This document shows positions 46,593 to 56,820 of a DNA stretch of 64,000 nucleotides, one piece after another. This DNA is from Nematopogon swammerdamellus (lineage: Eukaryota > Arthropoda > Insecta > Lepidoptera > Adelidae). A program made the translations under genes and the position numbers. The DNA is taken from contig OX336342.1 in NCBI GenBank assembly GCA_946902875.1, forward strand, positions 11,339,523 to 11,403,522, given 5' to 3'. The notes beneath the pieces were generated by a model. It was not told the DNA's origin and searched no databases. It saw only the letters and a list, made by a program, of their open reading frames with translations. How positions within the stretch are numbered: the first letter of the stretch is position 1; every line of letters starts with the position of its first letter.

Positions 46593-48033
46593 TGTTATTA
46601 ATTATGTACGAACTTGTGAGCTATTGCAGTCAGTTCTGAAAGCGCACATACTTAAATAGGTAGAATCTTGTCTCACTCACTAAGATGAAACTAGATAATT
46701 GAAATCTTTGTTAAACACATATTTGCCAACCAATGTTCTAAGAACCGAACTGATACACAAATAACAACAAAATAGCCACAAGCCCGCATTAAAAGCGATA
46801 TATCGATACTAGAAGTTGCGTTTGAATTCGGATCGAACACGACAAACAATCAACAGTGCAGTCGAATTACATATATCAAAATAAGTCGCAAAAATATTGT
46901 CGCCACGAAATTTTCGCAATATTTTCGTTGAATTTTCGTTCTTTTGCAAATGACGCCACTTGCGATTTTTATTTCCATAAGAATTCCTCGTCGCGTCGCC
47001 GAAAGTATGAGGCAGCTACTGACGTTTTGTCAGCACGCGCATACCATGCTGTCTCGCTCTCGGACTGTGGTTTTGAGTTTGATTTGACGTTCAGAAGCAT
47101 TGTTGTCGTCACTTTTTTCGTCGTGATGATGTTGTTTTCGTAAATGTAATGTCCGCTTGCTCCAAAGTCTTCGTTGTGAAAGTTGCTGCATCGAATCGGC
47201 TAGCAAACTTCAACCGACGACGACGGCGACGATGTTTCATTCAACAAAAATGGAATTATGCACTAGGAACCTTGTCACATTCTAAAAAATCGTCTCATTT
47301 AGTCCTCTGCGTGATACGAAGCTAGTGAGTGAGTGTGTAAAAGTGCTATAGGCGCGTCTACGTTTTCGGTGTCATGCGTACAGTCAACAACGGAAGCGAC
47401 TACAACTTTGGGTGCGATAATTCTGTCGCTACAGCCTTGGAAGTTATTTTGAGTCTGCTGTAACAGCAAAGAAACAACTTTTGTCAACAAAAATACTTTA
47501 AATTACTAACATTATTCGCTGATAATCTTCAAATAGAAGATAATTGTAATTTATTTTAATTCATTTTAATGATAATTGTTTTACACCACATACATGTCAG
47601 GCGATTTTCGTGTCAAAGCATTTAGTTTCAGTATTATACATCTTGCTGAAACATAGAACCACGTCAGTCCCTTCCTTTATATTTTTGAGATACGAGTACT
47701 ATATTTGAAATTTGTGTGTGGTACTTTACATTACTTACGTTTAATATTTGAAACGATTTAATCGATCTCAAGATGCGACCAACTTTGCATCGAATAGAAC
47801 AGGAACCGTTTTATTGCCTCGTTGCTTCCAGAAGCGAAGTCGACGTACACGATACTTTACTGGCCCAAGGATATAGGAACATAAGAAAGACATGAGTAGC
47901 TAGTTAATGTGAACATTTCGAGGCTCGAGTTTCATTGGCATCAAAGGAACGAAGAGGATGGAAGGACTCGCCAAGCAGATTATTATAAAATATGAAGTCA
48001 TAAACGCATAAACTCATTAACTTCATTATAAAA
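46593..48033. other. CpG-richer stretch near 46.85-47.5 kb, no gene recognised
   Basis: Bases 46850-47480 are richer in CG dinucleotides (GTCGCGTCGCCG, CCGACGACGACGGCGACGA) than the flanks, as seen in some insect promoters or 5' UTRs. The 95-codon frame there has no recognised domain. Confidence 0.2.
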
Positions 48034-48525
48034 AACCGGTCAAGTGCGATTCGGAATCGAGCGCCGAGGGTTCCGTGTCACCACATAATTTACCGGTTTT
48101 GATTTAATTGAAAACAATTAAATCAACTCCAAAGCAAACTCTAAAGTAAAAACTGTGGAGTTTGCACTATAATTACACCAAGTTTAACGCTTGTATGTAT
48201 TACCGTTTTTACAGTAGAGTACAATATTGAGTCCTTCGTGAACCCTCACGCTATCGGTGATATTTTCATACCCCTCTGGTCCATACTTTTGTAGTTAAAA
48301 TGTTAGTTTAATGATCATTCGATAGATGGTTGGCGTTTCCACAATAATAAGTTAATTAAATGAGGACCTCCCCTAAAAACGGTAAATACATTATAATGAT
48401 AATATGCTTGTGCGTTAAACTTGTTGTAGCGCAATCTCCAATGTAAAACAACTAAACAAAAACCGGCCAATTACGTAGGTACGTAAACCTCGGTTCGCGA
48501 GTCCTACTCGCACTTGGTCGGTTTT
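48034..48525. repeat. CCGGTCAAGTGCGA repeat heads, the last one inverted
   Basis: AAACCGGTCAAGTGCGATTC at 48034 and, at 48462-48525, AAAACCGGCCAATTACG facing CTACTCGCACTTGGTCGG. Part of the same head is thus present in both orientations and can form a hairpin. Confidence 0.55.
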
Positions 48526-49632
48526 TTTTGTTATTTGTTGGCAAATATTTCGTTTATAATAAATAAAGCATATTCTGTGAAAATTTCACTCATCATAGTA
48601 CTCATCTATCACGGACGAATTAAATTATGTGCAATATATAACAATAATAGTTCTATTCCCTTGAATTCTTTGGTTGACTTCTGCGTTCCGAATAACTGCG
48701 CTGCTGCCGCGGACGGGGGAATAAAATGCTCTGATGCGGAAGTATGCTGACTTATGTTTCGTTTTATTTACGCAGTTTATTGTTTAGTGATACATTTGTA
48801 TACCCACCTACATTGAGGGTGTTGAAACAGTCACTACATAACTTCGTCACCATACGATAGTTTTCTGAGAAAAAAGTATACGAAACGTATTTTTATACAG
48901 TCGCTCGTTTCCGAGATAAGTTCGTTTGTATGGAAAATGTATTTTTTATTCAGACTGAATTCAGACAAAACGATGGTAAATTTTTTTTGTTCCCGTTGAT
49001 TTCACGATTCTGCCCTCGAAGTTAATGTAGTGACAGGTGGCAACGATATCTTGTAAAAACCATAAATAAACGTATAGGGTGGGCTTTTTTCGTAACAAAG
49101 TAGGTAATTAAAGAATAGAACTGCTGTTATATCGCATAATCTTGCACACAATTTACATCAGACGGGTCATAATACGCGTGTTGATGATGAAACGTCTCTC
49201 CAAGTGTAACAGAGATAAGCGGACATTGGTAATTTATTTTTTGTTTATTCACATAATTACTTTTTACCTGTTCGGCGAGTGCAATCCCTTTCTATTGCCT
49301 TATTCGCTCAACGAAGTCTACCTGTTTGTGTAAAAAGGTTTTTCGATAATGAAATACGAAATAAGTTTAAAGTCTAGCAATCTATTTGAATTCTCTTTCA
49401 AATGTAAATTCACGGCTCGACGTCATCCAGTGCACTCAAAAGGGCATGTAAATTGTTTTAACTGAAAAGGGGACAAATTCAGAAGCTCCAAAGTTTTAAA
49501 ATGAATATACTAATGCTTTTAAATTCTTTGCATGGGACAACTTGGGAACCTGAGCTTGCAAGTTCGTTACCGCCTGGCTAGGGACATTTAATTGAACTGT
49601 ACTGTACTAAATGTGTCTGCATTGAGTCAGCT
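48526..49632. other. no gene recognised
   Basis: Only short AT-rich open frames. Confidence 0.3.
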
Positions 49633-50060
49633 CTTTATTGTAAAAAAGCGGTCAAGTGCGAGTCGAACTCGCGTGGAGAGGGTTCCGTACCATTCTGTTT
49701 TCCGTGAGAACTAAGATTTTCTAAAGTTTTCCGTTTCGGTTTTTCTGTAAACTCTAAGAGAGGCCTTAAATTAGAATGTTTTTTTTTTCTTTCAAAATCT
49801 AGACGCAGTAGGTATTTACGAAGAAGGGGTGGGCGGATATTTGAGCTTTCGTATATTTTCTTTAATCTTTTAAAGTATACATTTAACACTATAAAAACAA
49901 TATATTTGTATTTATAATAGCAAGCCCTTTCCATTGATCGTCACATGAAACATTGAAAAAACTATTTTAAACTTTCTAATTTGTTTCCCAAAATTGAACC
50001 CTAAAATCATAATTCCTATAATGGTTCCGTTTTTTCCTCTTTTGAAGTACGGAACCCTAA
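49633..50060 (+). mobile_element. CGGTCAAGTGCGAGT...TACGGAACCCT element
   Basis: The head GCGGTCAAGTGCGAGTCGAA, GAGGGTTCCGTACC and the end AAGTACGGAACCCTAATAAA give GGGTTCCGTA/TACGGAACCC inverted ends. About 425 bp, non-coding. Confidence 0.6.
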
Positions 50061-53000
50061 TAAAATATGTTAACTCGACCTAACAGCATTATTACAAATT
50101 TCGAAATATCGTAAAGCACGTAAGGGCTTTGTAAAACTTTTGAACACAATCGGGTTAGGGACTTTGTTAAGTGTCTTTACAATTGGCTGACGATCTTGTT
50201 CAAATAATATATTTATGTTTATATTTATACCAGCTTTTTCCCGCGGTTTCACTCGCATGAAATTCGAAAAGGACAAAGTAAGTCACAAGCCGAGCTGCGT
50301 TCACGCAAATGGTATAATCTCTCGAAGAAAGTAAGTCACTAAGGGCGGGTTTGGACCCGTTAATGTGGAAATTAACTAGGTAAAGTGCAAAAAACATATT
50401 TTTACTCACTTTAACGGGTGAAATTAGTTAATCTGCGGATTATGTAGGTAATGTGCACATTAACGGTTATCGCACATTATAGTTTAACTGTCATCATTAC
50501 ACTGTCAATAAAGGGTAGCAGCGGTTTAATTTGATAGTAGCTTCTTAATTTTGCCGCGGTCAGGGGACTGGGGAGGCACTTTCTGGAATTACTGAAGGCT
50601 TCCGCGAGCTTGCTTCGTTCTAGGTCGCTTTAACGTTAATAAAACTTGTAACATTTTAATAAACGTGACTCAATCTCATCTCTCTTGAGCCGGCCTGACG
50701 CAAGGCGAAGGGCACATCATCTAAATTATTATATTGTATTTGTTTCTGTACATTTGTGCAGTAATCAAGTATTTAAATGTTTTCTATAATATATATGTGT
50801 TAGGGGCGGCGCGGCGGTGGCGCGGCGGACCGGGGCGGCGTAACGAACGTTCCGGCTTAGTTCGGCTCAAAATGTCACGTGAGCGAAGGGCCGGGCAAGC
50901 GGTCATTCTCCCTATGAGCTCACCATCACATTTAAAAGTTTAGCACTAGTTTCTTAAGATTTTAGGGAATGGGGCATGTTTATACGTTATAGGTAAATAT
51001 ATTAACTAACATGGTGCAAAGGTAAAGGCCTTCAGATTTTCCACGCACCTGGAGATATGAAAGCCTGAAAGTCACGAGTTTCTTGCCAGTCTGTCTTAGT
51101 GTTTACGTAAAATGTTTTCATATCTTCCATACGTTGGATGGATGAATACATACTGAATATTAAATATTAATTCAAAAATACTACGTACGAGCCAACAATA
51201 TTATTTCATAAGCCGTGTATTTACCTAGGTAATCGATATAATATTAGACCTGTAAATCGGAGAAATGGGTTTCTAGAGATTTCTCGAAGCGAGAATTCCC
51301 GATAAATCTGACGAAAAAAACTATAATAAACATGTAGATATATTACTAACAAAAATTTATGATTTTGAAACATTTAATATATTTTTTTCGGAATAACTCG
51401 CGTCGCGTGAAGTAAGTGATATTTAGTATGATAAATAAGTTATAAGTATTTGCCACTTATGTGCCCGCTGTCAAATTGATACAAAATCTCTCGTGCAACG
51501 ATCGAGCGGCACGCGCCGCTAGCGATGACTGATGTATTTTCTCATTTTAACCTTTCACCGTTATGGTAACACTATAAATTTATACTCACGACTTAGGCGA
51601 CGAAATGAAGATAAAAGTGATACCTTATTGTAATCAGAACAAAATAATATTATGTCCTGGAAAAGTTTTAAAAATATCTCGAAAATTTGAGAATTTCCGA
51701 GAATTTCCTGAAATAAAAAATCCTATGTGATAATAACGACGTATACCGAGAAGGTCTGGGTTGTGGTTTTTGGCATAATTATGTTTAGATTACCTATTTC
51801 TTTGTGAGTATAGTCCTGTTTCATCAGTTATCACGGTACAGGTTTACAGGTCATGTTTCTGAACAATTCGTAACATTAAATCTCAACCATGATGTAGTAT
51901 GGAAGGGTAGAAACGTTTATTTTTACTATTGAAAGCTGAAAACGAGAAATGTGTTTAAGCTACGTGGAAGATAAAAATTCCACATTTGAAAAAAATCCTG
52001 CAAACAGTTTTACCTCGAAATAATGTGTATACCTAAGAATACCTTGTGAATCATGCACCCATGTATTGGTGTCGTATTGTATTATGTTTTATGTGTAATT
52101 GTATTTATTTAGCTAGGTAAGACGACAAAGCATAAAATACATATTTATATTTCATTCACATCAATAATATTACCCACACTTCTTGCACATCACAGGAAGC
52201 AGCAAGCTAAGCTTTCATACATAAGTACTCGTATCTTGATGGAAGGGGGCGCCCCGCCCTCCATGCCCCTCCATGCCCTCGAGGCCTAATTTTCTGACGC
52301 TGTCGCTTTGCAAGATTTATGGAGGCAAGACGGGAATTAGTAGTGAATAGTAGGGTATGGTAGTATATGTGATCACTGATCAGCGCCCACCTAGTCAACA
52401 TTAATAGTTATATTTAGGTACTGTACAATCGAGTAACCTCCTCCTTTTTTTATAGACTTCAAAAACAACAAGAATATCACTAATTTTTGAACATACATAT
52501 ATGAATATACCTACTGGAATACAGGAGAACATTATATATGTTGAAACTTGTTGACTGGTTGTAAGATTGTACGCCGGTCAATTACTTTTTGTGTTACAAC
52601 AACCTCTTATCAGTTAATGTAAACAACGTTGTAAAATAAACAAGAAATTAATTTCATATCAGTCACATACGCTAATATGCCTACAATCGTCCCAAAACTG
52701 TAAGCAAAGCATACCTGTAATACTCTGTCACATTCACTGGGTTGATGGACTCATTAATAAATACTCTACGCGGTGATTAAGGGCACGAGAGACAAGGTTC
52801 TACATACGTGTCTCCTGTACGTTTATATGTATGTAGGAGTAAAGACTATTAGCAGGCCTCACGCACTCTATGTACTTGCGCGCGCTAACTACCTACCGCC
52901 CAGCGGCGCGCCGGCGAGCCTAATTCAGTGGAAATTCGTCAGCCGCGCAAAGCATACCTACACGCGCGTCCACACAACTACGCGCAGCTGCAAAGCAATA

Positions 53001-53343
53001 ATCACTTTACACTCGATCGTTTAGGTACATTTTCGCAAGCAGCGATTGGCGACGTGAAGCATTAGTAGGCTATTAAAGCCGTAGGTATGGAACTTTTTCT
53101 ATGGGGAGATTTATCTGTTACGAAGTAACTATTAAGTAATCTGTGCTATTACTTAAATATTGCAGAATGGTTGGGACATATACGAAGTAATAAAGGTGAG
53201 TGAAAGGATCGAATGGCTGCTGATCCAGGTACTTACGTAGAACTGATCGGACACATGGTGCTTCAAAAGGATTAAGTCAATTTGAAACCGACGAGAGTGT
53301 GTGAAAAACCTTACGAGTGTGGAAAACGCGCCAGAGATGTATT
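50061..53343. other. no gene recognised
   Basis: At 50225-50340 there is one unit of the 28.4-kb minisatellite sequence (AGCCGAGCTGCGTTCACG) with a CCCGCGGTTTCACTCGCATG head. GC-rich patches lie at 50800-50860 and 52850-52990. No domain-bearing frame. Confidence 0.3.
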
Positions 53344-53725
53344 TTTAATGGAAGTTGACACGGTTGGCTACATCACGTACAACATCCGTGATGTCAGCCC
53401 ATAACACCTTGGTGAACTAGGTGCCATGTCAATGCTTCCCTTTGGTCGTGCCGACTACGCTGAACTGGACGGAAAACACGAATTATTTATTACATAGCCG
53501 TTTCGATCGACCTTTAATTCTGAGCGGTTTTGCCAACTTGGGCGGGTTAAACCCTACCACCGAGTAAAATAAGAAGGGAAGGGACCTACAGTTTTACGTG
53601 AAATCCGAATTACGGTCAGCCTCCAACGGTCGAACGGTCACCCGCCCAAGTTCTGACCGCGCCCATTATCACGAACGATAATCGACCGATCGCACCACTG
53701 AGCTACCGACTGTCAGGACCTGGGG
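53344..53725 (-). mobile_element. 5S/tRNA-related SINE, near full length
   Basis: Minus-orientated: tail GTTGACACGGTTGGCTACAT to head CGCACCACTGAGCTACCGAC. It includes the 5S-like segment (reverse complement GGGCGGGTGACCGTTCGACC). It lacks a clear poly-T, being slightly truncated. Confidence 0.75.
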
Positions 53726-54570
53726 GAATGTTCTTCGACCGCGGAACGCTTCTAATGGGTATCTTAATTAACCTGGCGCCATAGACGGGCCCCACATCTC
53801 ACTTGCTAATAGCTCGAATGAGACTATGTTGACCGTCGCACCGGTTTAATACTGGTGACACTACCTACCCGTCATATTGATTGCACTTAGGTCGTGACTA
53901 AAACACAAACACGCATGCATAAGCTTACATAAGAAGTTTGGACAAAGGAAAGGACATACCGACGCAGCGCATATGGTTTCGACCTAATCTGAGGTTTCGA
54001 CAGTGTTTTTTATGTTAGGTTTAAGGTGATATTAATGTAGAAACATCTAGTTTTTGATCTAATTTACTGGCGAAACCGCTGAAGTAAGGTATTTGTGAAC
54101 TTCAACAATATAATCTCCAACTCTTCATTAAATGATGTGACGATGGAAAACGTGAAACAATAAAATAACACGACACAATAAAATAATTTGTAAACCTTCG
54201 ATTATTTCTTATTTTTTATATTGCCGACAAAACTTACCCCTAAACATTATGATAATTTTTTAGCCAGTTCGGATGAACGATATCTAATTTTGTGTCGATG
54301 GATATCTCTGTAAAGTTAATAGATTTTGTAAAAAAAAAATTAACGTTTTCATGTAGATTTGATCAGACACGCCCAACATTAGCTTGCGCGCTCACACCTG
54401 GCGTCGTCACGCTCTCTCCTAACTATGACTATATTGGCGTCCTGTTTCCGTGTTGGGACTGGGGAGGAGAGGACGGCAGTCGTGTGGATTAGCTAAGGCG
54501 GAGCGCACGCCGCCCGCCGCAGCACGGCTCCTTGAAGCATCTTATTCACCATCCATCTTTAGCATACACA
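53726..54570. other. no gene recognised
   Basis: AT-rich, short open frames only. Confidence 0.3.
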
Positions 54571-55271
54571 CCACAGAGCATCAAATACCTACCGCGCGCG
54601 CCCCCTACTAGAGACGCCCTAAGCGATAATATTTGAAACCCAAAAACTACACGCAGTGCTGCTAGCGCTTCGTATGTGTGTGTGTGTGTGCTAGTATCGA
54701 CACTACACACAAAGAGGAGCAAGTTAGGCACACGCACAAAACAAATGCACACGCACAACACACATATGTAAGTCATAGGCCACCGCGCATTTGATGCTCT
54801 GTGATACACACCGTCGTGCGCGCATCCAGCGTGCTAGTTTCAGTCGAACGAGTGAGAAATATAGCACGTCTGTTGTTTTGTTGTCTATAAAACGTCAAAA
54901 AATGGGAATTTGCTGTACACCAAGCCTACACACGATCCAGCACGCACGATGCACGACCGTCCTGACCACAAAGCACGAAACGCCCCCCGCCCGCGACCCT
55001 TACTAGAGGCGCCCTGAGCGCGATTTCCTTACAACGGCGTTGAAGCCTGTAGGCGTGGCCTATGACTTTCATATGTGTGTTGTGCGTGTGCATTTGTTTT
55101 GTGCGTGTGCCTAACTTGCTCCTCTTTGTGTGTAGTGTCGATACTAATACACACACACACATACGAAGCGCTAGTGACTGCGTCCAGTTATTGGGTTTCA
55201 AATATTATCGCTTAGGGCGCCTCTAGTAGGGGGCGCGGGCGGGGGGCGTTCCGTGCTCTGTGGTCCTGACG
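54571..55271. mobile_element. two opposed copies of a GC-rich inverted-repeat element
   Basis: 54598-54782 and 55056-55236 are about 183-bp inverted copies (GCGCCCCCTACTAGAGACGC ... AAGTCATAGGCCA). Each copy has its own inverted ends: CACAGAGCATCAAAT / ATTTGATGCTCTGTG around the first (54572-54804), and a longer pair of about 62 bp, 54959-55020 and 55207-55270 (GACCACAAAGCACGAAACGC / CCGTGCTCTGTGGTC), around the second. Both carry a TG/CA microsatellite. Non-coding. Confidence 0.75.
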
Positions 55272-55440
55272 TACGTCCCATATAAGTTACTCTATGGTCC
55301 GGAATATTCATTATCCATCGGCCCATCGGTGACGTACGTCACGCGTAGAGAGTGGTGGCTTGTTGCTGGTTGGTTGGTTGCCGTTGCTGGATGAAAAATG
55401 CGTCCAGCGGGTCCAGAATAATAATTACCGACGTACGTCG
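55268..55440. promoter_or_regulatory. three GACGTACGTC palindromes upstream of the YqaJ gene
   Basis: GACGTACGTC occurs at 55268-55277, 55331-55340 (within TGACGTACGTCA) and 55430-55439. Repeated ten-base palindromes of ACGT core within 175 bp are the type bound by bZIP dimers. They lie 145-320 bp before the first ATG of the next gene. The regulatory role is inference. Confidence 0.35.
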
Positions 55441-55584
55441 AGCCTATTCATTGACGTTTTTCATAGTGCATCGTGCGTGGCCTTCGCAGGACGTGCAACA
55501 AGATGGATGGTGAATAAAATGCTATACGCGCACGCCCGCCTACGCGCCGCACGGCTCCCGGCAGCCACAGGTACCTAACTAGAA

Positions 55585-55991
55585 ATGGGGAAACAAAATA
55601 AAAACATTATGATGAAACGCGAGAAGAAGAAATATTTACGAAATAAAGGAATTCGCCTAAATGAAATCAAGAAACAGAAAAGTTCGCCACCGGCGGCGGC
55701 GACGATCCCGGCGCGTTCCCTACTACAATCAACACCTTCGTCGCCGTCGCCGCCGGCGCCAGTGTCGAGATCTGCTGAGCCGCTGCTGTTGCTGCCACGA
55801 TCAGAACCACCTCATACCTCGGTGTCTCTGCCGGCGGCGGCGGCGGCGCCGGTGTTACCCGAGCCGCTGCCGTTGCTGCCACGGTCAGAACCACATCAGA
55901 ACCCGCTGCCTCCGCCGCCGCCGCCGCCTTCGATGACACCTCCAATATCGCTGTCAACGCCACCACCACCGCCGACCACAAAAATGTACAT
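55585..55991 (+). CDS. exon 1 of Mutator/YqaJ gene: basic, Pro/Ala-rich N-terminus
   Basis: Starts MGKQNKNIMMKREKKKYLRN (basic, nuclear-localisation-like), followed by about 100 residues rich in Pro, Ala, Ser and Leu (LPLLPRSEPHQNP, PPPPPPPSMTPP). The frame stops at 55993-55995. Two donors just before it, GTACAT at 55986 and GTAATT at 55992, both leave phase 2. Both join in frame to the acceptor TTTTACAG ending at 56592, giving KM or KMYM followed by SSSDATGKQND. The phase match on both sides supports a real exon pair. It could also be a leader captured by a transposon. Confidence 0.6.
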
Positions 55992-56154
55992 GTAATTAAT
56001 TTTATACCTTACTATTTTATTTGATAATCAGTAGGTATTACCTACATGATTGTTTATTTACATACATAAGTTTCGTTACAGTTTCAACTCAACCAAACTC
56101 CTTCCAATACCCTATCCTTACTTATCAAACTCAGAGAAAGAAAGCGGTGCGGTA

Positions 56155-56235
56155 CACACTGCACACGTAAGCTCGAACCCGCACCTCTTTAGATCGAAGC
56201 TCTAGGCGACGAGCGATTATAACCACTAAATATTC
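56155..56235 (-). mobile_element. tRNA-like SINE fragment in the Mutator/YqaJ intron
   Basis: The minus strand has an A-box-like stretch (ATAATCGCTCGTCGCC) and a B-box-like GTGCGGGTTCGAGC at tRNA spacing. It has no clover-leaf acceptor pairing that I can see, so it is not called as a tRNA gene. Confidence 0.4.
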
Positions 56236-56592
56236 GAATGCAAAATAACTACCAGATAATGAAAAAAAAAACGTATTACCAAAGGCAGAAGGTTGATTTT
56301 TATGAAAAATTTAATATTGCATAGAGTAATGTAAAAAACATATAAACAAACGCGGTCAGTCCGCAGTCCTAGCCTAGATCGCTTGACAGGATTCTATTTT
56401 TCGACATAGTTTTGAAGCTAGTTTCTAGAAGCTAGGCCCTCAAAAACGAACACAATAAATCTGATTGAACTTATTATTCACTGAGCGCATATTTAAAAAA
56501 ATACCTATAGGGTTTGACATGGTCTAATTCAGTAGAAGTAAATATTATTTATTATTAAAACATTTATAATTATATGTTTTGGTTTTTTACAG

Positions 56593-56820
56593 GTCATCAT
56601 CGGACGCGACAGGGAAACAAAATGACATAATTGAAGGCAGGCGATTGGTAGATTTACAACATCTAATTGATTGTTTAAAAATCATATCTGGACACAAAGC
56701 ACTTGCTAACTGTGGGTTACAATCCATGAGCGTAATATCGGAAAGAAAAATAGGACTAAATTCAATTATTGTATTAGGCTGTAACATGTGTAATCAAAAA
56801 TTCACAGTTGATACTTGCAT
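56593..56820 (+). CDS. exon 2 start: Mutator-type transposase N-terminus
   Basis: Reads GKQNDIIEGRRLVDLQHLID, then SGHKALANCGLQSMSVISER and NSIIVLGCNMCNQKF. This is the usual opening of insect Mutator-like transposase domain proteins (GRRIVD..., a CxxC knuckle). After NQKFTVDTC the frame loses similarity while a second frame picks up the conserved HKKC segment at once. The 150-200 residues that should lie between are absent, and a +1 shift separates the two parts. Confidence 0.65.

Noticed and set aside
46856..47143. 95-codon frame as a membrane protein gene
   Set aside because: Hydrophobic end only, no family similarity or splice signals; kept as a possible CpG-rich regulatory stretch.
55667..55981. 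Minus- and plus-strand alternative Ala/Arg-rich frames over exon 1 of the YqaJ gene
   Set aside because: Low-complexity GC-rich shadows; the MGKQNK frame splices in phase to exon 2.
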